DNA of 63,015 nucleotides from Legionella genomosp. 1 (GCA_945878715.1 CAMCTX010000002.1:1-63015), one strand, 5' to 3'; shown: positions 19,391 to 28,973, counted from the stretch's first letter. A program made the numbers and translations. Notes: generated by a model from the sequence alone, not told the origin.

Positions 19391-20344
19391 TTATCTTCCT
19401 ATGGCCATCCATCGCTTATAACGCCTGTCTAAAAGCGCTTCGGATGAAAGATTTTTCAAGGGTGCGAGTGTTTGCAACAAGGCTTCTTTGAGTGTACAAG
19501 CCATCTGCTCTAGATGGCGGTGTGCGCCACCTAAGGGCTCTGGAACGATTTTGTCGATCAAGCCCAATTTTAAAAGTCGTTCGGCGGTAATTCCCATAAT
19601 GTCTGATGCTTCGGCGGCTTTTTCTGCACTCTTCCACAGAATGGTCGCACAGCCTTCGGGAGAAATGGTTGCATAATAAGCATATTGCAACATCAAGGTT
19701 TCATCCCCCACACCAATACCTAAGGCACCTCCGGAACAACCTTCACCAATCACCACACAGATTACAGGCACGGTTAATTGTGAGAAAGCTTTAAGATTTT
19801 CGGCAATGGCCCCACTTTGCCCACGGGCCTCGGCCCCAACACCCGGATAAGCCCCCGGTGTATCAATAAAAGTAATAATAGGCATCTTGAATTTTTCGGC
19901 CAATTTGGCCAAACGCAGTGCTTTGCGATAACCTTCGGGATGCATCATGCCAAAATTGCGCAACACTTTTTCTTTGGTATCCCGCCCTTTTTGCTGGGCT
20001 AGAATCATCACAGGATTGGAACCCAAACGGGCTGTCCCTGCAATCAGAGCCCGATCGTCTGCAAAGGCACGGTCCCCATGCAGCTCGTCAAAATCATCAA
20101 AAACGTGTTGAATATAATCCAAGCTATAGGGGCGTGAAGGATGACGGGCTAATTGAACCGTTTGCCAGGCTGTAAGCGATCGAAAGATAGAGGCGGTGAG
20201 CTCTTGGCTTTTTAGGCTAAGACGGCGGATTTCTTCTTGGATATCCACCCGGCTATCGGTCTTTACCAGACGCAATTCTTCGATTTTTGCCTCTAGTTCG
20301 GCAATGGGACGCTCAAATTCTAGATAATGCGCAAAAAGAGCCAT
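19391..20344 (-). CDS. accA: Acetyl-CoA carboxylase carboxyltransferase subunit alpha
   Basis: Forms with AccD the carboxyltransferase that makes malonyl-CoA for fatty acid synthesis. 317 residues with '[18 protein letters not shown]', '[19 protein letters not shown]', '[16 protein letters not shown]', '[17 protein letters not shown]' and '[15 protein letters not shown]'. Followed closely by tilS, as in pseudomonads; the gap to dnaE is filled here by accessory genes. Confidence 0.97.
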   Translation of the reverse strand: MALFAHYLEFERPIAELEAKIEELRLVKTDSRVDIQEEIRRLSLKSQELTASIFRSLTAWQTVQLARHPSRPYSLDYIQHVFDDFDELHGDRAFADDRALIAGTARLGSNPVMILAQQKGRDTKEKVLRNFGMMHPEGYRKALRLAKLAEKFKMPIITFIDTPGAYPGVGAEARGQSGAIAENLKAFSQLTVPVICVVIGEGCSGGALGIGVGDETLMLQYAYYATISPEGCATILWKSAEKAAEASDIMGITAERLLKLGLIDKIVPEPLGGAHRHLEQMACTLKEALLQTLAPLKNLSSEALLDRRYKRWMAIGR

Positions 20345-20457
20345 TCGACTTACTGCCTTAATGGTTGGCTAGGAAGCTGGGATTTTACCATAGCCCCTAC
20401 AAAAAATCCCCACGGCTTCTGCAATGCTGCCTTTATAATGAGCCTTCCCATAAAAAG

Positions 20458-20519
20458 TTAACTTTATTTAACTAAAATGGCCCATGATGTATTGACAGTT
20501 CATTATATTTAACTAAAAT
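20458..20519 (+). promoter_or_regulatory. hipA promoter with TTAACT operator-like repeats
   Basis: TATTTAACTAAAAT occurs twice, at 20465-20478 and 20506-20519 (41 bp apart). A further TTAACT lies at 20458-20463, ten bases before the TTAACT of the first copy. TTGACA (20492-20497) and TAAAAT (20514-20519) form a -35/-10 pair with a 16-nt spacer, and the -10 overlaps the second repeat. This is what an autoregulatory site for the downstream XRE-type HipB-like protein would look like. Confidence 0.55.
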
Positions 20520-20554
20520 AGAGAAATAGGCTTCTTAGTAAAGGATTTTTAACT

Positions 20555-21748
20555 TTGTCAGCATTATTGTGGGGAAAGGTTTTCTACAAAGAGCACTTCG
20601 CTGGTTTTTTAAAGGAAGAACCGGGCAATACCTGCACTTTTTCTTATGATCCAAGCTATCTGGAGGCTCAGCACCCCGCCATTGCCCATACCCTGCCCTT
20701 GAAAAAAGAAGCCTTTCTTTCTCAAAATGGGCTACATCCCTTTTTTGACAATCTGGTAGCAGAAGGCTGGTTATTCGATGCCCAAACCCGATTGCTAGGC
20801 AAAAGGCTTGCCTCTCGCTTTGAATTATTATTAGCCTTTGGACAAGACTGTGCAGGCGCAGTGTCTGTTATAGACCCGGAAGCACAACCCATATCTGCAG
20901 TCTTGATGGACAAACATGATCCCAAAGAAATGGGCGTCTTGCTTGGACGATCTTCATTATCAGGGGTTCAGCCAAAATTAACACTCATTGAGCGAGATGG
21001 AAAATTATATCCCACTCGCATAGGCGAATTGAGCAGTCACATTGCAAAATTTCCCTCCGCAACACATAGCGATCTGGTCTTCAATGAATATTTGAGCACC
21101 TTGGCTTTTAAAGCCCTCTTACCCGATGATATCGTTGTTGATTTAAGCATTGGGGAAATCCAAGGTTTTTCAGAACCTGCACTTATTATTAAGCGCTTTG
21201 ATCGCACACTGGATCATCAGCGGATCCATTTTGAAGAGTTTAATCAACTATTAGCTTATCCTTCAACAGCCAAATATGAAGGGAGCCATCAAGCTATGGC
21301 TGATTTTATGTGGAACAACCGCTGTTTACCCACAGAAATTTACCGCCTTTACTTGCGTATTCTGGCTGGATTTTTGATTGGCAACACTGATATGCATTTA
21401 AAGAATTTTGCGCTGTTTCACACACCCCAGGGTTTAGGCTTAACGCCGGTTTATGATCAAGTGGCAGCTTCATTATATGGTTATAAAACAGTAGCACTTG
21501 CGATAGGTGGCGCAAAAAATTTGATCATTGATCGTTTAAAGGCCCGAACCCTCATCAAGTTGGGTACGGAATTTCGCTTAACCAAAGCGAGCATCCACAT
21601 GGCAGCCCTTCACTTAGAAAAACATTTAGAGGCTGCAAAGCAGGCGATTAGTGAAAGCACCGTTGCAAAAGCAGCCCTTAAAAAGCAAATCATCAATCTG
21701 ATGGAGAAACGATGGAACGGAACCTTTGCCTTGATTGGCAAGCCTTAG
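20555..21748 (+). CDS. hipA: HipA-type serine/threonine kinase toxin
   Basis: 397 residues from TTG 20555 (AAGGA upstream). The N-terminal 'couple_hipA' subdomain (about 1-105) includes 'HTLPLKKEAFLSQNG' and 'PFFDNLVAEGWL'. The kinase domain has 'SSLSGVQPKLTLIERDG' (P-loop-like Ser region), the catalytic loop 'IGNTDMHLKNFAL' and the metal-binding 'LTPVYDQVAAS'. HipA kinases phosphorylate targets such as glutamyl-tRNA synthetase and cause growth arrest. Its antitoxin-like partner overlaps its 3' end, in the reverse of the classical hipB-hipA order. Confidence 0.85.
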   Translation: MSALLWGKVFYKEHFAGFLKEEPGNTCTFSYDPSYLEAQHPAIAHTLPLKKEAFLSQNGLHPFFDNLVAEGWLFDAQTRLLGKRLASRFELLLAFGQDCAGAVSVIDPEAQPISAVLMDKHDPKEMGVLLGRSSLSGVQPKLTLIERDGKLYPTRIGELSSHIAKFPSATHSDLVFNEYLSTLAFKALLPDDIVVDLSIGEIQGFSEPALIIKRFDRTLDHQRIHFEEFNQLLAYPSTAKYEGSHQAMADFMWNNRCLPTEIYRLYLRILAGFLIGNTDMHLKNFALFHTPQGLGLTPVYDQVAASLYGYKTVALAIGGAKNLIIDRLKARTLIKLGTEFRLTKASIHMAALHLEKHLEAAKQAISESTVAKAALKKQIINLMEKRWNGTFALIGKP

Positions 21749-21915
21749 TCCAAGAAGCGGTGGCACGGCGTAAACAACAAAGGTTTACCCAAGAGCAATT
21801 GGCAGTGCTTGCAGGCGTGAGTAAACCTACCTTAAATGCTTTTGAACAGGGTAGAACCAGCATCAGCCTTAGAAAGGCTTTGCAGATTTTAACTTGCCTA
21901 GGATTAGTGGTTTAA
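21712..21915 (+). CDS. hipB: HipB-like XRE-family antitoxin/regulator
   Basis: 67 residues. An XRE helix-turn-helix occupies about 24-62 ('FTQEQLAVLAGVSKPTLNAFEQGRTSISLRKALQILTCLGL'). ATG 21712 lies within the hipA 3' end (37-nt overlap) with GGAG upstream, so expression is coupled to the toxin. HipB proteins neutralise HipA and repress the operon. Shorter than E. coli HipB (88), lacking a C-terminal extension. Confidence 0.8.
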   Translation: MERNLCLDWQALVQEAVARRKQQRFTQEQLAVLAGVSKPTLNAFEQGRTSISLRKALQILTCLGLVV

Positions 21916-21987
21916 GCTGTATGACTTATTGATTCTTTCCAAGACTTAGGGAATCATGAGGTCTTTATAAAGCATCGGAAGCAGGCT

Positions 21988-22632
21988 ATGCCAGAACTAT
22001 TTAGCAAAAATAAAAAAAGTCCCCAAAGACCACCTCAGTTACTAACCCTGGTCGATTATGATCATCCATGCTTAAAGCTGCCCTGCGAAACTGTGCTATT
22101 TCCTTTAAGCGAAGAAGATAGGCTGATTATTCGTGATATGAAATATTCCATTCAAAAAGCCCAATTAAAAAAAGTACGGGCCCCCTGGGATGCAGCAGCT
22201 GGCATGGCTGCCAACCAATGGGGTATTCATAAACGCATTTTTCTTTTTTGTCCCGAGGCCGATACGGTGCATGGCTTAGAAGTGATCATTAACCCAAGCT
22301 ATGAACCCCTGAAAGACGCAACTACCGAGGGCTCCTGCGCGCTGATGAAAGAAGAAGCCTTACCACAAGGTAAATCCTGGGAAGCTTGTTTTTCTGTACC
22401 CCTGGCGACAGGCTGTGTACAGCGTTATACCCATATACGTGCCACCTATCAGAATGAAGCCGGTGAAACCATCACGCGTGTTTTAAGTGATTGGCCCGCC
22501 CGTGTGTTTCAGCATGAAGCCGATCACCTCGATGGTTTTCTGTATGATGATCCCCGCACGGGCCGCTGCTTAGAGAAAAAGAATTTTGCTTCTAGAAAAG
22601 AAGCGGATGCTTTTAAATATGATGGGGTCTGA
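21988..22632 (+). CDS. def: Peptide deformylase-like protein (second/variant form)
   Basis: 214 residues. The three deformylase motifs are present in adapted form: motif I 'GMAANQWG', motif II 'WEACFSVP' (the Cys ligand kept, EGCLS changed to EACFS) and motif III 'FQHEADHLDGFLYDD' (HExxH with both His and the catalytic Glu). It should remove N-formyl groups from nascent proteins. The usual def-fmt neighbourhood is absent, so this may be an additional deformylase. It lies among accessory genes between dnaE and accA. Confidence 0.8.
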   Translation: MPELFSKNKKSPQRPPQLLTLVDYDHPCLKLPCETVLFPLSEEDRLIIRDMKYSIQKAQLKKVRAPWDAAAGMAANQWGIHKRIFLFCPEADTVHGLEVIINPSYEPLKDATTEGSCALMKEEALPQGKSWEACFSVPLATGCVQRYTHIRATYQNEAGETITRVLSDWPARVFQHEADHLDGFLYDDPRTGRCLEKKNFASRKEADAFKYDGV

Positions 22633-22642
22633 GACTGAAGGG

Positions 22643-23569
22643 CTATCGTTTTCTCTTAATGTGGTCTCTTGGTAGTGGCTCAGATGAGGACCTCAATAAC
22701 GACTGTTTTCTTTTAGCACTGAATAAAAGCGCGGGTGCGCTACGAGACATCCAGGATTTTTTGGCTTGATGCACTGCCAATTGTTTTGGCTGTTCTTCTG
22801 CTAATCTTTTGGTCTCATTACAAGCACGCGCCATGCTACCTATGGTGCTAAAGGCTTCGGCAAGCACAGGTTCCGCAGCATGACTATTTTCATAAATAAC
22901 CTTGAATAATAGCGAATATTTTAGAAATCTTTGTACGGGCTTTATGACAAATGATCCAACTTCAAGTGTCGTTTTGCATGGTTTCGAACCTTTTACTTCA
23001 TCTGGTTTAAATAAAAAGTTTCCTTTGGCATCAAAAAAATCATCGGAGCTCAATAGTTTTTCTAAGCTATCTTTAACAATCATATAACTTGAATAATATT
23101 CTTCAAATCCTGCCTTGTGCTCTTGAAATACATTATTAAAAATACTCACCGTTGCTGCAATAGGCAATAGACCTCTTTCTTTCAAGGCTAGCGCATCAAC
23201 TTTTCCCAAGATCTCTTCTGAATACTCAAGCATCTTTTGTACAAGTTCTGAAGATTTTTTTAGATCTGCATACGATTTTGCCCGTTGAAATTTTTTCCAT
23301 CGGGTAGTGGGCGATGCCAATGGACTCGTGGTTTCTTCAAGATCTTCTACAATCTTGTTTAAAAATGCTGAAAATGTCTCAAGATCGACCTTATATTGTC
23401 GTTCGGTATCAATAAGCTCTGCTAACGCTTTGGGTAAGTTTCGCTGTTTTAGGGCTTCTGTAGGGGCCGCCTCTTCTGCTGCTGCCTTAGCTGCCACCTC
23501 TTCCTCTGCGGGTGTAAGCTCTTCTGTAATCGATTCTAATGGCGGTAATAGGGACTTGTAATCTGGCAT
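22643..23569 (-). CDS. Eukaryotic-like RhoGEF (Dbl-homology domain) protein, candidate Dot/Icm effector
   Basis: 308 residues. After a low-complexity Glu/Ala-rich N-terminus (11-40), residues 46-260 follow the Dbl-homology fold order. CR1 is 'ALAELIDTERQYKVDLE' with the catalytic-type Glu (E56). A central helical part has 'FNNVFQEHKAGFEEYYSSY'. CR3 is 'SFVIKPVQRFLKYSLLFKVI' (207-225), nearly the textbook PVQRxxKYxLLxK. The last long helix has 'NETKRLAEEQ' (N251/E252). No PH domain follows; the tail is basic and Ser-rich (SAKRKQSLLRSSS). DH domains exchange GDP for GTP on Rho GTPases, which bacteria lack, so a host target after secretion is inferred. Confidence 0.8.
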   Translation of the reverse strand: MPDYKSLLPPLESITEELTPAEEEVAAKAAAEEAAPTEALKQRNLPKALAELIDTERQYKVDLETFSAFLNKIVEDLEETTSPLASPTTRWKKFQRAKSYADLKKSSELVQKMLEYSEEILGKVDALALKERGLLPIAATVSIFNNVFQEHKAGFEEYYSSYMIVKDSLEKLLSSDDFFDAKGNFLFKPDEVKGSKPCKTTLEVGSFVIKPVQRFLKYSLLFKVIYENSHAAEPVLAEAFSTIGSMARACNETKRLAEEQPKQLAVHQAKKSWMSRSAPALLFSAKRKQSLLRSSSEPLPRDHIKRKR

Positions 23570-23581
23570 ATCAAACTCGCC

Positions 23582-23624
23582 TTATTCTAGGTATCTATAG
23601 CTTCTGACTAGCTATATAGAATAA
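23582..23624. promoter_or_regulatory. Interrupted inverted repeat upstream of the RhoGEF-like gene
   Basis: TTATTCTA (23582-23589) plus TATAGCT (23596-23602) pair with AGCTATA (23610-23616) plus TAGAATAA (23617-23624), with a 6-nt bulge on the left. It lies in the 84-bp gap between the dnaE stop and the RhoGEF-like gene's start, so it could be an operator or a dnaE terminator stem. No T-run follows on the dnaE transcript. Confidence 0.35.
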
Positions 23625-23653
23625 AGTTCCCTGCCCTAAATACGGCTCTGGGC

Positions 23654-26600
23654 TTAAAACGCCAGTTCGACGGTTTCCACGCCTTCCATCGCCTTTAGGG
23701 CATCGATCAGAGGTTGGGTGGGATTTACACGCCAGGTTTCGCCCAATTTCAAACGTGCTGAACGACCTTCGGTTTGATAATCGAGCATGACCGGGCAGCC
23801 CTCTTCGTGCTTATGCACAGATAAAAGGGTTTGCAAAGGCTGAATCAAGCCCTGTGCATCCATCCTTAGAACAATGCTTAGGTTTTTGGCAGCCTGCATC
23901 ACAGCCTGATCAAAGCTTTTTATTTCAAGGCAACGCACCCGATAACCACCTGAATAGTTATCGATACTCACATCCACACGCATGAGTATGCGATTATCTT
24001 TCACCAGCAAGTCTCGGTGTGCTTGATAGCAATCGGAGAATAAGACCACATCCTGTCTGGCTGTTCCATCATCGAGGGTGACAAACGCCATCTTATCCCC
24101 CTTGCGCGTTAAGAGGGTTCTGATAGCCGTAATAAGACCTGCAATACTTTGGGTGCCCTGACTGGGACTTAAGCGATCTAAGGTACTACTACGTAAGGAT
24201 GCTAATCGATCTTGATACTGTGCCAAAGGATGTCCGCTAAGATATAAACCCAGCGTTTGTTTTTCACCCTCCAAACGTTCGGATTCAGACCAGGGCTTGA
24301 TAGACTCGATAGCCGGTAGCGTGCTAAGACTTTCTTCTAGACCAAAACTCCCAAACAAATCCCCCTGACCCTGCATACGACGCTTGGCCAATTGTTCCAC
24401 ACGCTTTTGCACCTCGGGCAAAATAGCCATACTATAGGCACGTTCCCTACCTAGACTATCCAAGGCACCCGCACGAATCAGAATCTCTAATAAACGCAGA
24501 TTCACTTTGCGGGGATCAACCCGACTACAAAAATCCTGCAGATGCTTAAACGGCCCTGCAGATCTTGCTTCGACAATCGATTGTACGGCAGCCTCCCCCA
24601 CCCCTTTGATAGCACCCAGTCCATAGACAATCTGGCCTTGCGGATCGGCATAAAAACGATACTGACTATGGTTAATATCGGGCGGTACAATCGGGATCTT
24701 CGAAGCACGACAGTCATCAATTAAAAGCACCAATTTGTCGGTTTGTGACATTTCAGAGGATAAAACCGCGGCCATAAAAGCTTGTGGGTAATGGGTCTTT
24801 AGCCAAGCCGTCTGATAAGTGATCAGCGCATAGGCCGCCGAATGGGATTTATTAAAACCATAACCTGCAAATTTTTCCATCAAATCGAAAATATGGGTAG
24901 CTGTAAGCGATTCCACACCCCGTTCAACCGCGCCACCCACAAAAAATGCCCGCTGTTTGGCCATTTCTTCGGGTTTTTTCTTGCCCATCGCACGACGTAA
25001 TAAATCGGCTGCACCCAAGGTATAGCCCGCGAGCACCTGGGCAATTTGCATGACCTGCTCTTGATATAAAATAACCCCATAGGTGGGTTTTAAAATATGC
25101 ACTAATCGGGGATGTAAATATTCGGGCGTCGCACGACCATGCTTACGGTTAATAAAATCTTCCACCATGCCAGACTGTAGGGGACCCGGTCTAAATAAGG
25201 CAACGAGTGCGATAATTTCTTCAAAATTATCAGGCTGCAGACGTTTAACCAAATCTTTCATACCACGCGATTCCAACTGGAAGATAGCCGTGGTATTGCA
25301 AGCACGCAATAGATCGAAAACCTTTTCATCTTTTAAATGAATCTGCGTAATATCCAGAATGGGCTCCGACAATAAATCACGCAATCGATTAACTTCTTGA
25401 ATGGCATGATCGATGACGGTTAAGGTTCTTAAACCTAGAAAATCGAACTTTACCAAACCGATGGTTTCGATATCATCTTTATCAAATTGACTTAAGACAT
25501 GCCCCTCAGCATCGCAATACAACGGTGTAAAATCGGTTAGTTTTGAAGGGGCGATCACCACACCACCCGCGTGCTTACCCGCATTGCGCACAATGCCTTC
25601 TAATTTCTTCGCTAAATCGATAAGCCGTTTTACATCTTCTTCATCCTGATAACGCTGCTTCAAGAGTGGCTCTTCTACCAAAGCTTTTTCAAGGGTAATA
25701 CCAAGAATTAAGGGAATGAGCTTGGCTATTTTATCGACAAATCCATAAGGATATCCCAATACACGTCCCACATCCCGTATCACAGCCTTGGCTGCCATGG
25801 TGCCATAGGTGATGATTTGTGAAACCGATTCTCGACCATAGGTTTGGGTAACGTAGTCAATCACCCTGTCTCGACCATCAATACAAAAATCGATATCGAA
25901 ATCGGGCATAGAGACACGCTCGGGGTTTAAAAAGCGCTCAAATAATAAATCGTAGGCCAAAGGATCTAAGCCTGTGATCCCCAGCGCATAGGCCACCAAG
26001 GACCCCGCACCCGAACCACGTCCTGGACCCACAGGGATTTTATGCGTTTTAGCCCAATGAATAAAATCGGCCACAATCAAAAAATAACCGGCATAGCCCA
26101 TTTTGTTTAAGACGCTTATTTCTGTTTCTAAGCGTGTTTGATGGGCTTCTGGTATCACGTTTCCCTTAAAACGTTCTACCAAACCACGCTGGGCGGCCTC
26201 TTGAAAAACAGCTTCAATGGTAGTACCTGGTTGAATGGGATAATGGGGCAAATGCGTTTTTCCTAAATCCAAAACGAGATTGCACCGCTTGGCAATTTCA
26301 ACACTGTTTTCTAAAGCTTCAGGCAAATCGGCAAATAGGGCAGCCATGGCTTCTGGACTTTTTAGATATTGTTCTTCAACCGTTACCTTATTTTTTTGAG
26401 CATCATTTAAAAACCGAGCCTCATGAATGCACACACGGGCTTCGTGTGCTTCAAAATCGTCTCTGTTTAAAAAACGTACATTATTCGTGGCCACCAAAGG
26501 AAGATTTTGCACTTTGCTTAATTGCACTGCCAATGCACTATAGCGCGCATCTTCGATACAACCTGTTCGGGTGATTTCAAGGTAAAATCGATCGGAAAAA

Positions 26601-27079
26601 AGGCGCTGCCAATTTTTCGTTAAACGTTCCGCCAAAGGCTGGTTCTCGGACAAGATAGCAAGCGCTATATCGCTTTCGCGTGCCGGTGCAATAGCAATCA
26701 GGCCTTCATGGCACTGTTCTAACCAGGCTTTTCGAAGATAGGGCTTTGTGTGATCTTGCGCCTCTGTGTAAGAACGGGAGATTAAAGCGGTTAAATGCTT
26801 ATAACCGATGGTATTCTGACACAGCAAAATCAGACGATGGGGCGTAGCTGAACCCTCATCACTCACCCATACCTCAGCACCCATAATCGGTTTAATGCCT
26901 GCCGCTTCTGCCGCTTGATAAAATTTGATAAGACCAAACAAATTGGACTGATCGGTAAGCGCCACCGCCATACAACCCATCTTTGAAGCCGTTTGTACTA
27001 ATTCATCAATACGTAGTAGCCCATCCACCAAAGAATATTCGCTATGCGTATGTAAGTGTACAAAACCTGAACTTTCCAT
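23654..27079 (-). CDS. dnaE: DNA polymerase III subunit alpha
   Basis: Replicative polymerase, 1141 residues, normal size. The PHP domain starts 'FVHLHTHSEYSLVDGLLRIDEL', the catalytic aspartates are in 'MPDFDIDFCIDGRDRVIDYV', then 'GRGSGAGSLVAYALGITGLDPL', 'KSHSAAYALITYQTAWLKTHYPQAFMAAVLS', the helix-hairpin-helix 'YGLGAIKGVGEAAVQSIVEAR', and the OB-fold near the end. It starts 1 nt after the rnhB stop, the usual pairing. Confidence 0.98.
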   Translation of the reverse strand: MESSGFVHLHTHSEYSLVDGLLRIDELVQTASKMGCMAVALTDQSNLFGLIKFYQAAEAAGIKPIMGAEVWVSDEGSATPHRLILLCQNTIGYKHLTALISRSYTEAQDHTKPYLRKAWLEQCHEGLIAIAPARESDIALAILSENQPLAERLTKNWQRLFSDRFYLEITRTGCIEDARYSALAVQLSKVQNLPLVATNNVRFLNRDDFEAHEARVCIHEARFLNDAQKNKVTVEEQYLKSPEAMAALFADLPEALENSVEIAKRCNLVLDLGKTHLPHYPIQPGTTIEAVFQEAAQRGLVERFKGNVIPEAHQTRLETEISVLNKMGYAGYFLIVADFIHWAKTHKIPVGPGRGSGAGSLVAYALGITGLDPLAYDLLFERFLNPERVSMPDFDIDFCIDGRDRVIDYVTQTYGRESVSQIITYGTMAAKAVIRDVGRVLGYPYGFVDKIAKLIPLILGITLEKALVEEPLLKQRYQDEEDVKRLIDLAKKLEGIVRNAGKHAGGVVIAPSKLTDFTPLYCDAEGHVLSQFDKDDIETIGLVKFDFLGLRTLTVIDHAIQEVNRLRDLLSEPILDITQIHLKDEKVFDLLRACNTTAIFQLESRGMKDLVKRLQPDNFEEIIALVALFRPGPLQSGMVEDFINRKHGRATPEYLHPRLVHILKPTYGVILYQEQVMQIAQVLAGYTLGAADLLRRAMGKKKPEEMAKQRAFFVGGAVERGVESLTATHIFDLMEKFAGYGFNKSHSAAYALITYQTAWLKTHYPQAFMAAVLSSEMSQTDKLVLLIDDCRASKIPIVPPDINHSQYRFYADPQGQIVYGLGAIKGVGEAAVQSIVEARSAGPFKHLQDFCSRVDPRKVNLRLLEILIRAGALDSLGRERAYSMAILPEVQKRVEQLAKRRMQGQGDLFGSFGLEESLSTLPAIESIKPWSESERLEGEKQTLGLYLSGHPLAQYQDRLASLRSSTLDRLSPSQGTQSIAGLITAIRTLLTRKGDKMAFVTLDDGTARQDVVLFSDCYQAHRDLLVKDNRILMRVDVSIDNYSGGYRVRCLEIKSFDQAVMQAAKNLSIVLRMDAQGLIQPLQTLLSVHKHEEGCPVMLDYQTEGRSARLKLGETWRVNPTQPLIDALKAMEGVETVELAF

Positions 27080-27080
27080 A

Positions 27081-27665
27081 TTAAATGCTTTCCTTTACCA
27101 TCATCTTCTGTAAGGCTGCTTTAACGGGTGCAAAACTCTGGCGATGGATTGCACAAGGGCCTTTGGAAGCTAAAAGGGCTCTATGCAATGCTGTGGGATA
27201 ACCCTTATGAACATCAAAGCCATAGCCTGGATACTGTTGATGGTACTGCATCATCAATCGATCGCGCGTCACTTTTGCAATAATGGAGGCTGCACTGATC
27301 GCCTGGATTAAGCTATCACCTTGAATAATGGCACGCGTAGGATAAGGTAAAACAGGACAGTGCTGACCATCAATATAAACCACGCTAGGCTTTATGGATA
27401 ATTCTAATACGGCTCGATGCATAGACAATAAGGTAGCCTGCAGGATATTGAGTGTATCAATTTCCGAAACCTCTGCCTGCCCAATGCCATAGGCCAAAGC
27501 TTTGTCGCAAATTTCAACATATAAAGCTTCACGCCTTAATGCTGATAATTGCTTAGAATCCTTCAAGCCCTGTATAGGATACTTAGGATCTAAAATCACG
27601 GCAGCGGAAATCACAGGTCCTGCTAAAGGACCGCGTCCCGCCTCATCCACACCAGCAATCAACAT
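27081..27665 (-). CDS. rnhB: Ribonuclease HII
   Basis: Cleaves RNA in RNA-DNA hybrids and excises misincorporated ribonucleotides. 194 residues from ATG 27665: '[23 protein letters not shown]' carries the first DE of the catalytic set, 'YIDGQHCP' the next Asp, and '[14 protein letters not shown]' another signature. The frame stays open 46 codons further upstream with a hydrophobic, non-family sequence; I take the family start. Confidence 0.95.
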   Translation of the reverse strand: MLIAGVDEAGRGPLAGPVISAAVILDPKYPIQGLKDSKQLSALRREALYVEICDKALAYGIGQAEVSEIDTLNILQATLLSMHRAVLELSIKPSVVYIDGQHCPVLPYPTRAIIQGDSLIQAISAASIIAKVTRDRLMMQYHQQYPGYGFDVHKGYPTALHRALLASKGPCAIHRQSFAPVKAALQKMMVKESI

Positions 27666-27990
27666 ATAAGCAAAATAACTAACAAAATATGTATAGGCCA
27701 AACATATAAGAATAATCAGCTTAGTGCTAAGAATCAATTTTATTAACAAGTCATAGTAAAACACAGCCAAGTGCCTTAACACACCAACCGCACAGGGATG
27801 CACTTCGCGTGGTGTATGGATATCCGCAATATGATTAACCTCCGATGTCTTCGAAAAAATATTCCCGATATTCAGAATGTTTTCCTAATCTCCAATATTG
27901 AAGCTTGTGTTCAGTAGTATCTTGATCCACACTGTCTACCGTACTTAGGATTAGTCATTGTATTTCTCATTTGTGCAAAAGGAGCTTGAA
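27666..27990. other. Intergenic region between rnhB and the parB-like gene
   Basis: About 325 bp with no supported gene. It must carry divergent promoters for rnhB-dnaE and parB. An imperfect inverted repeat (GAAAAAATATTC / GAATGTTTTCC with a 10-nt loop, about 27852-27884) is the most structured part and could be a binding site for the ParB-like protein. A minus-strand frame of about 40 codons (about 27835-27957) has unremarkable composition and no family match; I do not call it. Confidence 0.35.
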
Positions 27991-28920
27991 ATGTCGGAAG
28001 TTTTAGATAACAAATCGGCAAAAAAACCAGGACAACCTACGGCGTGGATCAATGCAATATTAGGGGATCCTGCAGAAAAAAAGAATCGCGCACTACTAGA
28101 AATCGATCCCGCACGCTGCAAGCCCTGGAAATACCACAATCGCGATAAACTATGGCTTACACGATCGCGCTGCCTTGATCTCATTCGATCGATCGAAAAA
28201 AATGGCCAAATTGAACCTATTCTCGTGAGATCACTCAAAGATGATCCCGATTACGATTTTGAAATTATCTGTGGTGTGCGTCGTTGGTTTTCATGCATGC
28301 AAATCGCTAACCAAAAAGTATTAGCCTACATAACAGAAGCCGATGATAAACAATGTATGATTATCATGCACTCTGAAAATGCAGATTCACAAGACATTTC
28401 AGATTTTGAACGTGCTTTTTCCTTCGCAGAACAAATGAAATCGGGTGCTTTTAAAAATCAAAGTGATATGGCCAAAGCCATGGGATTATCACAAAGTACT
28501 ATTTGTAAAATGATTAAAGCCGCAGATATTTTTCAACACGACTGGCTCAGAAATCTCTTTGACAGTAAGTTAGAGGTACCCATGCGGCATGCTTATGCCC
28601 TCTCCTCGCTCCTCAAAAAACCAGCCTATTATGGACTGATTGAGGCAGAGGCTGCCCTTATACTACAAGAAAAAGCCCAAGGACAAGCAGCCCTCTCTGG
28701 CGCAGCAACGCTCAGAAGGCTTATTAAACATGTCAAAGGCGATTTAATGCAACAGGAAGTCTCTGTTCTCCTCGAGAAGGACCAAAAATCTATACTCAGT
28801 GCACGCATAGACAAATCGCATGGACTTTACTTAAGTCTGGACCCACAAGCGAAGCTGCTGAACCATACTCAAATACAAGATTTGTGTCGCAAAGCCATTG
28901 ATGCCTACTTGTCTGATTAA
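27991..28920 (+). CDS. Orphan plasmid-type ParB-family partition protein
   Basis: 309 residues from ATG 27991 (AAAAGGAGC upstream). ParB/Srx-type N-domain with 'IEKNGQIEPILVRSLKDDPDYDFEIICGVRRWFS' (GVRRW corresponds to the GERRxRA box). An HTH domain follows with 'NQSDMAKAMGLSQSTICKMIKAADIF'. The C-terminus resembles plasmid ParB/RepB rather than chromosomal ParB. No parA is adjacent. It sits on the opposite strand inside the lpxB-rnhB joint, so it is probably a relic or domesticated gene from a plasmid or integrative element. Confidence 0.75.
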   Translation: MSEVLDNKSAKKPGQPTAWINAILGDPAEKKNRALLEIDPARCKPWKYHNRDKLWLTRSRCLDLIRSIEKNGQIEPILVRSLKDDPDYDFEIICGVRRWFSCMQIANQKVLAYITEADDKQCMIIMHSENADSQDISDFERAFSFAEQMKSGAFKNQSDMAKAMGLSQSTICKMIKAADIFQHDWLRNLFDSKLEVPMRHAYALSSLLKKPAYYGLIEAEAALILQEKAQGQAALSGAATLRRLIKHVKGDLMQQEVSVLLEKDQKSILSARIDKSHGLYLSLDPQAKLLNHTQIQDLCRKAIDAYLSD

Positions 28921-28973
28921 ACACGCCTGTATTTTATTCACGGCGCATATTAAAATTGTTTAACTTGCAAATA

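Noticed and set aside
24502-25340. Short frames within dnaE on both strands
   Set aside because: They are shadows of the long, motif-rich dnaE frame and lack ribosome sites or family features.
27666-27803. N-terminal extension of rnhB with a hydrophobic segment
   Set aside because: RNase HII starts at [12 protein letters not shown]; the upstream hydrophobic stretch has no family support and probably is non-coding.
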